From Diphasiastrum complanatum (Eukaryota; Streptophyta; Lycopodiopsida; Lycopodiales; Lycopodiaceae), in the NCBI GenBank assembly GCA_029204225.1, contig CM055098.1:50157134-50221133 (forward strand): 64,000 nucleotides of DNA, given 5' to 3'. Position numbers and translations under genes: made by a program. Under the pieces are notes generated by a model. That model was not told where the DNA came from. It made no database searches and worked only from the letters and a program-made list of their open reading frames with translations. Of the stretch, positions 40,192 to 51,900 are shown piece after piece; position 1 is the first letter of the stretch, and every line of letters begins with the position of its first letter.

Positions 40192-40520
40192 GTTTTGCTT
40201 TTAGCGATAAATGTATGTCTTCACAGTTGTGGTTTCCATTCAGCTCAGAAGTCGCTTTTATTATCTACGTTTCATACACAAACAGCGAAGGCTGTCTTTG
40301 CCTGTTTTGCTTTTAGCGATAATATATTCACAGTTTTGGTTTGCTTTCCACTTAGAAGTCGCTTTCGTTATCTAGGTTTCTTGATAGCGGCGACTGTTTC
40401 GCTTGTAGTGATAATATTTTCACAGTTTTGGTTTGCTTTGGCTTAGACGTCGCTTTCGTTATCTAGGGCTTTTTACACAAACAGCGAAGGCTGTGCTGCT
40501 TTGCAGGTTTTGCTCGTAGG
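40192..40520 (+). repeat. Three-and-a-half-fold repeat in the hnRNP 5' leader
   Basis: GTTTTGCTTTTAGCGATAA starts at 40192 and 40304, a variant (GTTTCGCTTGTAGTGATAA) at 40396, and a partial copy at 40507. Each full unit also carries TTCACAGTT, a GGTTTGCTTT-type block and GAAGTCGCTTT..TTATCTA. Copies 1 and 3 also share ACACAAACAGCGAAGGCTGT, absent from copy 2; periods are therefore 112, 92 and 111 bp. Confidence 0.88.
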
Positions 40521-40682
40521 AAATATCAACGTATTTGGTGTGTGAGCTTTAAGTTTGACAAGCTAGGAAGAAGCAACAGGATCCAAAGCAGGCGGTTTAG
40601 AAGGTGCATAGCAAAGTCGCACAGGGTTGAGGTCATATAGTTGAAGGGACAAGGCTTTTTATTTGCAATTAGCTAGTTAGCT

Positions 40683-42315
40683 ATGGCGTCTGCTGATTCA
40701 GAACAAGCCGGGGGTGAAGAGCAACGGAGCAGTTTGCAAAGTGGAGGGCAGGGGAAAGAAGCTAAGGTAGACAGTGCTGCTAAAGATGCGTCTGCCGCAG
40801 CAGGAAACACGTCCAGTTCAGGGTTAGTTGTTCTATCTAGCTAGATCTAGTGGAGACCTCTGTCCTTCTTTAGTTTTTGCATCATCGTCATGTTTGATGT
40901 GGATGTATTGTAGCATTATAGGTAGGGAGTGCTGGTTTAGCATTTTTAGTATGAGAACACTTTCTCCTAGGTTACTTACTCGCAGTCACATCTTGTATGA
41001 TTAGAGGGAAGATTTTTATTGGTGGTCTGTCACGGGAGACAACAACAGGTAAGAAATCCATTTACGACTCTATTTCATTCTTACCTTTGTGCTGCCCTTT
41101 TCTTATGTGTAGCAGTAAATTTACACCTTTGTAGGTCCTATGGTCTTCGTTGAGGTTGTACAAGAATGAGCTCATTAGTTGCTTAATTTTTGCAGAGAAA
41201 CTCACGAATCATTTCAAGAAGTATGGGGAGATAACTGACTCTGTCATCATGAAGGACCGTGGGTCTGGTCATCCACGTGGATTTGGGTTTGTAACATTTG
41301 CTGATCCTAATGTTTGCGCCCGAGTTTTGCAAGAAGATCAGATAATCGATGGCAGAACAGTAAGTGCTAACAGTTTCTTCATAGAATAAACGTTTTGTTA
41401 ACTTTGTATCTCCTTCCCTTTTTCTTTCTCTTGTATGTCATCATTTGCGCGGTTGATTCATCCAAACTCCTGACCTTAAGTACAGGAATTAAAGCCTTTA
41501 CCAACACGCTACTTATTGGAGCATCGCTTATGCTCTTCGTTGAATTCACACTACTATTCGATTTCGCTTCAGAATGCTTCATTCAGTACAGGCTACAGTG
41601 CATGGTTTTTATAAACGTTACATGTATATGTATTAGTATCCTCCTCTATTTTTATAATTGATTTTGCAGAATTTTTCAAAAAAGTATAGTTACTTTCTTT
41701 AGGACTCTGGAATTAGAGTGCAATGTTTTTTTTATGATTTATTCTTTATTGACTATATGTTTAGGTAAGAGGTAGCTGAAGGCCTGCCTAATCTTGGAGA
41801 GTTGCAGGTAGATTGTAAAAGATCAATTCCTCGTGAAAATATGGCTGCAGTTAAAGGGCCAAAGACTAAGAAAATATTTGTCGGAGGTATACCAACTACA
41901 ATTACTGAAGGTAAATGGCAAACAAATATTTTTTTAACGTGCTCGCAACAACATAACATGTGTAAATATTTCATGTATTGCATATGAGTTGTAGACATCA
42001 TAATGTTGGGTTTTGTGAAGAATTATGAGTATTTTCTCGTATGCATCTTTCTTTTCAAGTTCTCAAATTTGAATGATACCGCTTTTTCAGAGGAATTTGG
42101 AAAACACTTTTCTCAGTTTGGAAAAGTTGTGGAGCACCAAATCATGCTAGATCATAGTAGTGGCCGATCTCGTGGATTTGGATTCATTATCTTTGATAAT
42201 GAGCAGACAGTTGATGATCTCTTGGCTCAGGGGACTATGCATGACTTTGCAGGAAAGCAGGTACTAGGTTGGAGTGTAATTTTCGTTCACATGGACCATG
42301 TTAAATTATGATAAT

Positions 42316-42360
<45 letters not shown>

Positions 42361-45300
42361 TTATTATTGTCTTGTGAATGCTAAAAAGCACATAAGACGA
42401 AGCAAATGCCTCAAGTGTGAAATCTCTCCATAAACTGGAAATAATGCTGTAGCTGAACAATGACATAAGAGTGCTATAAAACAGTAAAAAAATTAAAAAA
42501 AAAAAAAAACGGACGCGTCCGGACCCCCGGACGCACCCCTGGTGCGTCCGTGTCCGGACACGGACGCGGCCGCACGTTCGGTGCAACATCCTGTCAGAAT
42601 TTGTGATACAAATTCTAGATGGTGTTACTAGTCCTACTAGCACTCACACAAAACCAAGCATAGAGAGAATTCAGATCATAGGAGAATTGAGCAATTGCTC
42701 TAGCTCATTGAATTGAATGGAATGATTGTGGTGGGGTGCCAGTAGTTTCTCTAATGATTGATAAAAGCTAATGAGCCTAAGGCAAATAGCAAAAGACAAA
42801 AAGCTGATTGCTATAATTACTACCTATATTGGGTAAACACCCAAGATGAGTTTCTAAGTGATAAAAGCAAATCCTATTCTAGTAGTAGTGCACCCACCTA
42901 CATGCATGACTAAAAACCCTAAAATATGACTTACTATAAATAGTAATGGCCCCTAAAAATAGCACGCAGGCATGGCCAAACTATCATTAAGGGGTGTCAA
43001 ATAAGCATTAATTTCTAACACTCCCCCTTAATGTTTACTTTGTTATCTATTACTCCTAGAAGTTCTCTAAACTTCTGAAATTTTTCTTTGCCAAGACCTT
43101 TGGTAAAGATATCTGCAACTTGCTCTTCCGTAGGGCAATAGATAAGCTCCACTTCATTTCTTTGAATTTTCTCTCTGATGAAGTGTTGTTGTACTTCAAT
43201 ATGCTTTGTTTTGCTGCGAAAAACTGGATTTTTTGCCAATTTAATACAACTATGATTGTGACATTGAAGTACCGTAGGTCAATCTTGTACCATATGTAGA
43301 TCATGTAGAATCCTTCGCAACCATATTGCTTCACATGTTGCACTCGTTGTAGCTCGATATTCTGCCTCTGTAGATGATAAAGCAATAGTATGTTGCTTCT
43401 TTGAACTCCAAGAGATAGCACCAGAACCAAGACTAAAAACATAACCTATAGTAGATCTTCGGTCTTCCGCATCTCCAGCCCAATCAGCATCCACATATCC
43501 CTGTAACTTCAAATCATCCTTGATAGTTTCATAGTACCACCTAGGCAATCTTCTAGCTTCTGATGTAGGATGCTTCCTGCTTGGTGAAGTAGGAGGTGAA
43601 TAAGTATCCCATATACTTGACCTCTCCTTCCTCTTTCCTATCTCAACCAAAGACACTTTAGGTTCTTGAATTGGCGTAGGCGATACATGTGTCGATTCAG
43701 GTTCCTGTAATAACTCGTCACATAATATAGGGATTCCACCATCTTGATCTTTATCAAAATATATCTCTATATCTTCATGAGTTGCCTCCTCATCAAAGAT
43801 CACATCCCTACTTATGATTATTTTGTTACCCTCCAAGTCATATAACCTGTATCCCTTCTCTTGATTATCATAACCAAGAAATAAACATTTTGTCGCCTTA
43901 GAATCCAATTTGCTCCTTGAATCTTTAGGTATGTGAGAATAAGCAATACTTCCAAACACTCTCAAATGACTTACATCTGGCTTCCGACCCGTGTAAGCTT
44001 CCTCTGGAGTTCGATTCTCTACAACCTTTGTAGGACTTCGATTCAAAAGATAAACCGCCGTCTTAACTGCCTCACCCCAAAACATATTTGGAAGATTTTT
44101 ACTCTTGAGCATACTCCTCGCAGTTTCCACTATGGACCGGTTCTTTCTTTCCGCAACTTCATTTTGTTGAGGTGTGTCCGTATTTGCAAATTGTCTCTTG
44201 CAAAACACCTGAAATTCCGTAGAAAGATACTCTCCCCCTTTGTCTGAGCAAAGTATCTTAATTTGTCTATCTATTTCTTTCTCCACCTATGTCTTAAACC
44301 ATGTGAAATATTTGAAAGCTTCACCCTTATTCTTCAGAAGATAGATCCATGTCTTCCTAGAATAGTCATCCACAAACACTATAAAGTAACTTGCTCCCCC
44401 ACAAGACCGAGTCTTCATAGGACCACACAAATCTATATGAACAAGTTCTAGAACATTTTTCGCCCTGAATGTACTAGGCAAAAATTTCTTTATATGATGC
44501 TTGCCTAAGACACAGCCTTCACAAACCTTGTGATCAGAAACGACTTGAGGTAGACCTGTAACCATGTTAAATTTCCTCAAGACTTGTAGACTTTTGTAAT
44601 TCAGATGTCCATACCTCTCGTGCCATAACTTACTCAATAATTCAGTATCCGCAACACTTGCATGATGATCCACCACCTGAGCTTGAAGTTTATACAACCG
44701 CCCTGCAAGTATGCCCTCAGCTACTACTTCATCATTTTTCTTCTTGATGAGACACCGCTGTTCATCAAACTGCACCACCATGTGTTGCTTTGCAATAACT
44801 GATACTGAGAGCAAGTTTTTCTTGATTCCTGGTACATAAAGCACATCCTTTATGTTTCCAATCTTCCCTGAAGGTAGTTGTACTTGTACTTTTCCAACTC
44901 CCTTTATATCAATGTGTAGTTGTCTCCCAACTTCACATTTGACCCATCATCTAAGTTTTGAAAATTAGATAGCCAGTCTCGCCTAGGTGTCATGTGCTTA
45001 GAAGCTCCTGAATCAATAAACCAATAGTCTCCTTCCTTTGAGAAGGCAATACCAGAAGATGTCGATGCCGAAAACTCAGTCTTCAAGATCTAAAGCACTC
45101 AATTTTGCATTAGAAATTTCTTCTTCTTCAGCAAAATTTCCATCCTACTTTTTCTTGAACTTGTTGTGCTAGCACTCCTTTGCATAATGTCCTGATTTTT
45201 TGCAAATGAAGCAGTTTCCTTTTCGAACGACTTTCTTTCCATCTTCTGACCGATTTGATTGAATCTCCTCCATATCTTGCTGCTTTTTCTTCTTCTTCTT

Positions 45301-47057
45301 CCCTTTGCCACCCTTCTTGGAACTTTGCTCTTGCTTCTTTGCCAGGAATACCCGTTCCTTGAAATCGTCCCTGTTGACAATATTTTGTCGTCTCATTTCT
45401 TCTTGTAGTAAGATGGCATTTAGCTCATCAAAAGAAGGCTTCGTTTCTCTTAACAATAGCATCATTACAAAGTTCTGATAGGCCAAAGGTAGACTATTAA
45501 GTACAATGGATACCAATACTGAATCTTGAACACTTTCTCCAGCTGCAATAAGTTGCCCTCTCAAATTTTTCACTCGAGTAAAGTAGTCCGTTACCGATTC
45601 ACCTGTACCCATCTTCAACGTGTGAAGCTTATTAGTCAAAAACAAGATCCGTGACTAATTTACCGTCTCATACAAGCTCTTTAGTATATCCCAAGTCTCC
45701 TTGGGTCCAGCAACATCTCTGATATGAGGTATAATCATATCTTTAACTGATAAGTTGATGATATGATGAGCTTTTCTTCTACGTTTCTGATACTCCCGCA
45801 ACTCTCTGTCAGTGGTAGGAGGTATCTCAACACCTGTGACGATATCTCAATATTCTCTATCTTGGAGAATATTCTGCATCTTGAACTTCCATATACTATA
45901 GTTCGTTCCATCTAGCTTGCTAGACTCCGGCAACACAACGTCGTTCAATCCTGTCATTATACTAATCCGTAACAAATCTCAGCAACCTGAATTTAGTTTA
46001 ACATTCAGATCTGTCCAAAAACAGCCTTCCCTCAATATCACCTGCCCTGATTCAGACCTGTCCTAGATATCACCTGTTCCAGGTATTGCCTGTCTGAACC
46101 TGCACCTGCTCAGTTACCACCTGCACCAGGTACTGCCTTCCGTAGCTGCTGCTGCTGTCCGGGCCTGCACCAGGTCCACCTACCTCAGATGCTGCCTGTC
46201 CGGGCCTGCACCAGGTCCTGCCTGCCCTCAGAAGTGCCTTCCCCAGCTACTGCTGCCCTCGGAAGTGCCTGCACCAGGTACTGCTGCCCTCAGACGTGCC
46301 TGTTTAGATGTGCATGCACCTGAAAAACACCTGTTCAGATCTGCCTGTCTCAGAAGTCACCTGTTCAGATACTACCTTCCTCAGATGTACCTGCTCCAGA
46401 TGTGACCTGCACCAGAAAACTAGTAAACAACCAGAAAAACTCTGATTCAGATCTGTCGACAACCAGTAACTTTCCGTCAATCTTCTCCTAGAAGATTCCC
46501 GTTGTTTACCTAACAACGTTGACTCCACATGCAGCTTCAGCTCCTCCAATCTGATTGCACACCTGCAAATACAAACTCTCTCTCTCACCAAAGAGCCTGC
46601 TCTGATACCATCTCAAAATTTGTGATACAAATTCTAGATGGAGTTACTAGTCCTACTAGCACTCACACAAAACCAAGCATAGAGAGAATTCAGATCATAG
46701 GAGAATTGAGCAATTGCTCTAGCTCATTGAATTGAATGGAATGATTGTGGTGGGGCGCCAGCCTTCTTAAATTGTTTCTTAATGATTGATAAAAGCTAAT
46801 GAGCCTAAAGTAAATAGCAAAAGACAAAAAGCTAATTGCTATAATTGCTACCTATATTGGGTAAACACCCAAGATGAGTTTCTAAGTGATAAAAGCAAAT
46901 CCTATTCTAGTAGTAGTGCACCCACCTACATGCATGACTAAAAACCCTAAAATATGACTTACTATAAATAGTAATGGACCCTAAAAATAGCACGCAGGCA
47001 TGGCCAAACTATCATTAAGGGGTGTCAAATAAACATTAATTTCTAACACATCCGCTT

Positions 47058-47132
<75 letters not shown>

Positions 47133-48931
47133 TCAGGGATGCGCGTCCGGGCCGGACGCGGGCAATCCGCGTCCTTGTCCGGCATCCGGACCAGGACGCG
47201 TCCATATTTTTTTATTTTTTTTTATTTTTTTAACACAATCAAAAAATAAAAATAAAAATAAATAGCGTACGCGTCCGGGGACCCGGACGCACCCCTGGCC
47301 AGACGCGGACGCGCGTTCGCGTCCGGGGTCCGCCACCTTAGAATCTAGATATATATACATATATATTTTTTGGTTGTAAAATAAAATACCAAGATTTATG
47401 TTGTTTTGTTTTGCTTTATCACATTGTATATTTTCTAGATTGCGTGGATTTTTTTTTCTTCGTTTTCAATTTTTTTTGTATTTTTTATTTGTTTTCTGTT
47501 TTTGGTTTTTTGATGCATAATATCATAGATGCAGCGAATCGCGTTTCTGCGAACCAGAATCTTGATGTTTTTTAGTTGAAATTTTTTTTTACCAGCAAAT
47601 CGCAAATCGCGACCCCTCAGTGAATCGGGGGATCGCAATTCGGATTGCTGTCCGCTATTCGGCGGTGCATCTTTGGCATATATAATGTATATACAATACA
47701 TTACATATTTCATATATAAATTATAAATATATATCTAGCGTTCTAGCTGTGAAAACCAAAATTGTTGAAGTGTTTACAAAAATCTGCAAACGCTTAACAT
47801 GTGCAATCAGATTTTATATGGGCAATTTGTTATTTTTTTTTATATCATTAACAAAAGATGCCGGCTTTTGGGATGCTGGTTTGATGGAAAGATGCAATTT
47901 CACTGGCTTCCTGATTTGCTAAGGACTATTACTCATAAACTGGTTATATGCCTTCATAAAAAGCCTTTAAGAATTTCTTGATATCGGTTTTTGGGAAAAG
48001 ATGCCAGCTTCACTGGTAATTCCACTTCCCGTTTTTCTAAGGACTACTACTCATAAAAGGTTAATATGCCTTTATAAAAAGTCAAGGATTTCATGATATT
48101 GGTTTTTGGGAAGGGTGCCAGTTCCGTTACTTATAGCTTAATACATATATATCGTGTTACGTGTATGTTGGCAACTTGTTTTTGTTGTTGCAAGAAATGT
48201 CTAAAACTGATGTGTTGGAGATCACTGAAATCTCTGAAATATTGTCGAATGCTTATTTCATGTTCTGGAACCCTACCTTGCAACATCTTGTTGCCATTCT
48301 TTTGTTTGCCTTGGATATTTTGAATTTCAATGAATCTTTGTCCTTCACACGTGTTTCAAGGTTTGCTTGAAGAATTCAGTTTGATATCTTGTTTGATTAT
48401 TCACAGGTAGAGATAAAGAAAGCAGAACCAAAGAGGGCTCAGGAGGCAGGAAGTGGTCCTGGAGCTGGTCGAGGTGGGTTTGGTTCCTCTGGACGTGGTG
48501 GTTTTGACCGATACGATGATGGCTATGGTTTAAGTTCAGATTTTGGCTACAACAGTGGGTCATATCGGAGTGGTTATGGAAGTAGAGCTGACAGTTATGG
48601 AGGTTATGGTGGAAGCTATGGAGGTTATGGCAGTGGTGGATATGGAGGAAGTGGCCTTGGTGTGGCTGGATATGGTGGAAGTTCTTTTGGGGGTGGCTAC
48701 GGATCTGGCCTTGGGTCATATGGAGGGAGCCTTGGTGGTGGTTATGGCAGTGGGCTTTTAGGTGGGTATAATGATGATGCGTATGGTGTTTTGGGTTATG
48801 GTAGTACTTACAGTGGTACAGGTTACGGAGGTGGCTATGGATCAGGTGGGGGCTACAGTGGTGGGTATGGTAGCACTCGGGGTTATGGAGGCAGCGCTAA
48901 TGGAAGGTATCATCCTTATGGAAGGAATTAA
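40683..48931 (+). CDS. Two-RRM glycine-rich hnRNP-like RNA-binding protein, six exons
   Basis: Exons 40683-40822, 41005-41048, 41196-41359, 41808-41910, 42091-42260 and 48407-48931; all introns GT-AG, phases joining to 381 residues. It should bind RNA in the nucleus as an hnRNP A/B or Musashi-like factor of the plant RBGD-type group (family knowledge). RRM1 has RNP2 KIFIGGL at residues 49-55 (exon 2) and RNP1 RGFGFVTF at 89-96; RRM2 has KIFVGGI at 138-144 and RGFGFIIF at 178-185. Residues 208-381 are a Gly/Tyr/Ser-rich, RGG-bearing low-complexity tail ending GRYHPYGRN, as in plant homologues. The start is the first ATG of a frame opening MASADSEQAGG. Intron 5 (6.1 kb) contains a complete Copia element and GC-rich repeats; splice sites are intact. 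Exon 2 is only 44 nt. Confidence 0.95.
42320..42358. repeat. (GA)n microsatellite in hnRNP intron 5
   Basis: AG/GA run in transcript sense, starting about 60 nt after the 5' splice site at 42261. Confidence 0.97.
42510..42586. repeat. GC-rich GGACGCGTCC repeat, left copy
   Basis: Follows a poly-A run (about 42496-42509). It is built from ACGCGTCCGG, CCGGACGCACCCCTGG and TGTCCGGACACGG, much of it self-complementary. A related block lies at 47139-47335; the Copia element inserted just right of this copy. Confidence 0.8.
42592..43020 (-). repeat. 3' LTR of the RT-less Copia
   Basis: 429 bp; about ten substitutions and one small indel cluster (about 42740-42760) against the 46611-47048 copy. 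Ends TTCTGACA on the minus strand. Confidence 0.95.
43279..44844 (-). pseudogene. Copia pol: pre-integrase, integrase, RNase H without RT
   Basis: Two abutting frames. 44844-44287 holds LLSVSVIAKQHMVVQF, LWHERYGHLNYKSLQ, the C-x2-C motif CEGCVLGKHHIKKF and the integrase start HIDLCGPM...FVDDYSRKTW; one stop (TAG at 44287-44289) separates it from the next frame. 44286-43279 holds the integrase remainder (ILCSDKGGEYLS, AERKNRSIVETARSML, HLRVFG, DVIFDEEA), a short linker and RNase H (GYVDADWAGD, GAISWSSKKQHTIALSSTEAEYRA), continuing in another frame (43239-43015) with FRSKTKHIEVQQHFIREK. The missing RT would normally take about 750 bp here. Confidence 0.9.
45169..45960 (-). pseudogene. Copia gag of the RT-less element
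   Basis: On the minus strand the gag begins around 45960 (TGLNDVVLPESSKLDGTNY-type start, about 45955-45895), has stops at about 45655 and 45850, and is open at 45645-45169: MFLTNKLHTLKM, VTDYFTRVKNLRGQ, LPLAYQNFVMML, LLQEEMRRQNIVNRDD, a Lys-rich linker and the zinc knuckle CFICKKSGHYAKEC. Two stops and a frameshift at the protease junction (about 45100) stop it from making a full gag-pol protein. Confidence 0.85.
46010..46440 (-). repeat. Degenerate leader repeats with CCTGCACCAGGT core
   Basis: Between the primer site and gag, variants of GCCTGCACCAGGTACTGCC, TCAGAAGTGCCT and TTCAGATCTGCCTG recur about every 20-45 bp. The stretch is GC-richer than the rest of the element and has no open frame. 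Confidence 0.75.
46599..46610 (-). promoter_or_regulatory. Primer-binding site of the RT-less Copia
   Basis: TGGTATCAGAGC on the minus strand, directly inside the 5' LTR. Confidence 0.93.
46611..47048 (-). repeat. 5' LTR of the RT-less Copia
   Basis: 438 bp, starting TGTTAGAAATTAATG on the minus strand and ending TTTTGAGA, a mutated TTCTGACA terminus. Followed on the right by the CATCC duplication. Confidence 0.95.
47061..47132. repeat. (TA)n then (AAT)n microsatellite
   Basis: About 36 bp of TA units followed by about 36 bp of AAT units, between the Copia target duplication and the right GC-rich block. Confidence 0.97.
47139..47335. repeat. GC-rich GGACGCGTCC repeat, right copies
   Basis: Two GC-rich blocks (about 47139-47203 and 47268-47335) separated by an A/T-rich spacer. 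The second shares GCGTCCGG..ACCCGGACGCACCCCTGG with 42515-42545. Long runs are inverted complements (GGACGCGTCC, CCGGACGCGG). Confidence 0.8.
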
Positions 48932-51900
48932 TGGCATGGAACATTTTTCAGCTATGCCTACGCATAAGTTTGTGACTGAATATTAGGATATTATGGTTTG
49001 ATGGTTTCAATGGTTTTGAAACTTCCATTTATTTAGATCCTTAAGGAAGTCACGGACTTGTTTCTACTTGAGAAAGTCGGACTTATTTCGTCTTTGTAGT
49101 TTCCTGTCCTCCGAGATAATCGAAGAAATCCCAACAGTTGCAAAGATTGGACTCAAGAACTTTTGCTATTTTGTTGGAGGACATTCTTCCTGGGACAACC
49201 TTGAAAGTCAAAGGAACATTAAAAACTTATTCCTTATCAAGGGCCTTTCCAATTATTGGCTAGCAAAGTTGTTAAAGAAACATTAAATAGTTCAATAGTT
49301 ACAATGTCAACCATGGATTTTTTGGTCTACGTATTTACTCCATAAACTTTTGCTTCTTGAATTCTGAAAAACTTCAGTTTGAAGAGTATCACTTGGGAGT
49401 CCGTGCTGAAAGTTTTGAAATCGTCCCTAGATGCTACTGAATTTGGGGGCCAAGCCACCTGGGATGCATGCTACACAGTAAATTGTGTCGAAAAAAGTAT
49501 GTACTGCAATTTTGCAGCATTTTTTTATTGCTTGGCAACATTTTTCTGCTTTTCTCAGGGTAACAATTATGGATTTCCTAAGCCCTTAGCAATGTGTTGT
49601 ATAAGCAAAATCATGAATTTATCCCAGATGCATTATTGATATGTTAACTGAGAGTACTATAACAAGTAGTGCACCAGTCTGTCTTCTTTTTTCTGTAGAC
49701 TACAGATTCTTGAACCTCAACCAACTTGTCGTCAACTGCTACTGAAGTCAATTGAAGCTAGCTACCAGCAGGCCCTTCTTTTGCAAGATAGTTTGCCAGT
49801 CTCTTTTCTTTAGCCTCCCAAGAACAGCCGTCTAATTTTATAAAGCCAGATTTCCAACAGGGTTAGTTCTGTTGTGCCCACCTCTCAAGAGGAACTACTA
49901 CTTTGTCAGCATTCTGAAAAACACAAAACTCATATTCATGAAAGTGGTTTCTTAGTACAAATATGTCCTACAACAGTTAAGTTAGCAATGGATAACAAGC
50001 AGCTATGCAGGAGCACTTTCCAGGTTGAAGAAGCTTGTTGATAATCTGAAGTCTTGGGGAAAGCAAAGTGAAATTCAGGTCCCTAAATCCTAGATTCCTT
50101 CAGGTATGGCAGAACAAATATCCTAATGTAGGAGATACTTAGATTCCATTGATATGGATTTAAGGGTTCTAGCAATAAAGTCTGCAAGTGGCTGAAAGCT
50201 ACAATAAGGAAGAAAGTAGTTTAAGGGAGATGACCCTTACGGCACATGGCAGGGGCTGTAATCTTATCATAAATCTGAACTTTAGGGCTAGTAATGTTAT
50301 CTTACATTCCCCATTCGCACATGGCAGGTCTTCAGATCTCAAATCTGAAACTTAGGGGCTGCAATCGTACCTTGCAGCCACTTGAAGCAGTCCCTATCTA
50401 CGATTCAAACCCCAAAAGGCGAGCTGAGATTTGGAAAGAGTTCCCATGACTGTAAATTTTGAAAACATAGCTAATAAACAAGAAAATTTGATTAGATGTA
50501 CTGTTGAAGCACTGAAGGTATTTAAAAAAAAAAAATCTTTCTAGTTTGTCTTAATTGAGCAAAAGTTCAATCCAGAGAGTGCATTTGTGACAATTGACTA
50601 CAGATATTTACATTTTCTGATTGAAAGTCTTATGAGACAAAGGATCTAACATTGCTGCTTACCTGGAAGATCTAAAACGAGACATGCAGGCCTTGTGATC
50701 ATTGTTAAGAACTTTATTCATGTTACTTTTAAATATTGTGATTCTAGTGGTTAGTAGAAAATCCATCGAGGGAATGATTTATTAGAAGGATGACAGTAAT
50801 ACTCTTTTTATTGGAAGAATGAACACTATTACTTTTTTAGTCTCTAGAGCGAGTCACTTTTTCCAAGGCGATAATGAGTCTGGAGCGCAAATTATTGCAT
50901 TTGGTTTTGGAATGGCAGTTCCTAGGGTCATCAGTTATTGAGGAAGTCAACAGAGACAAGTGGGAAAGTTGTCATTAGATCTGATGAGATGAAAAGATCT
51001 ACCATTGAGACACAGGTTTATTGACATATAGTCAACTATTCATTCAATCATCATGTTAATCAGTCAGTGAAAATCGTGATGGTCCATAACATTAAACTAT
51101 AGTGGGTAAGAAATGAGAGATCAATCTGCTGAACTGGAAAAAACTTTACAATGACAATGATGCTATATTGGTCAGATAAGAATGATCTGTCACTAGTTGG
51201 GCCCATGGTTTGAATGTCGGGAGTTTGAGTGGACCTAAGGCCCAAACAGGGGAGGGAGTAGAATATCAAAAGTTTTAGAGAAGAGCTTTATCATTATCAA
51301 GTTTATGGAGACTTTTGCAATCCATGTATCTTGAGGTCATGAAAGAGGAGGAGAGTTTTGTGTTGCTTGAAGGATTTTGAGTTTTCAAGAGTGTCTTTGA
51401 GGAAAATTTTCAGGGGAGAAAAGGCAAATGTATAAGGGTTCATCGGCCCATATTGCAGTGGATTGTTTTGCTCGTTGAGATTTTGTCAAACAAGAAGGTA
51501 GCGTGGACGAGATAATTTCGCATCAATGATTTCTTTTTTATATATTTCCAAACATAATTGTTCCTATTATAGACATTGCGTCTCTTGGGCATAGGGGTGG
51601 ACGTGAGAGACACGGGAGCGAGCACAAAGAGCGGTGAACTTCAATTGTATGGACTTTGGCCAAAGGTTTGGAGAGAGTAAATAAGATAAAGTTAGTAGTG
51701 AAAGTCATGTCCAAGCCTATCGAAAACTCGATGTAAGAGTGAATGCTTCGTATGTGATAGAGAAGGCTGACTAGTAGAGGCTTGTAGAAGGGGAGACAAA
51801 ATGGGATGGTCAATCTCCGCTGAATGAGTACATTTTAAAGTGTCCTATAACTAGGAGCTTGTTGTCTTGGATAAAAGGAAAATAGGGTCTAAAGTCCAGC

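Larger units (their letters stand above)
42592..47048 (-). mobile_element. Copia element with CATCC target duplication, RT deleted
   Basis: Complete boundaries: LTRs 42592-43020 and 46611-47048, both TG...CA in consensus, flanked by CATCC at 42587-42591 and 47049-47053. On the minus strand: primer site 46599-46610, gag about 45950-45170 (VTDYFTRVKNLRGQLIAAGES; zinc knuckle CFICKKSGHYAKEC at about 45170-45215) and protease (WFIDSGASKHMTP near 45010). The pre-integrase/integrase frames are 44844-44287 and 44286 onward (LWHERYGHLNY, VDDYSRKTW, SDKGGEY, NTDTPQQNEVAERKNR), then RNase H (VDADWAGDAEDRRS, STEAEYRA). The frame runs from the post-integrase linker (LPRWYYETIKDD) straight into RNase H at about 43500, so RT is absent. 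Polypurine tract 43021-43034. Confidence 0.95.

Noticed and set aside
42287-42643. 118-codon minus-strand frame over the GC-rich block
   Set aside because: Crosses the microsatellite, the GC-rich repeat and the Copia LTR boundary; it is a junction artefact.
46981-47360. Arg/Pro-rich frames over the GC-rich repeat
   Set aside because: Low-complexity reading of GGACGCG repeats and the TA/AAT tract; no start context or homology.
48345-48761. His/Asn-rich minus-strand frame and Met/Val-rich plus-strand frame over hnRNP exon 6
   Set aside because: Shadows of the glycine-rich coding exon in other frames, produced by its repetitive GGN codons.
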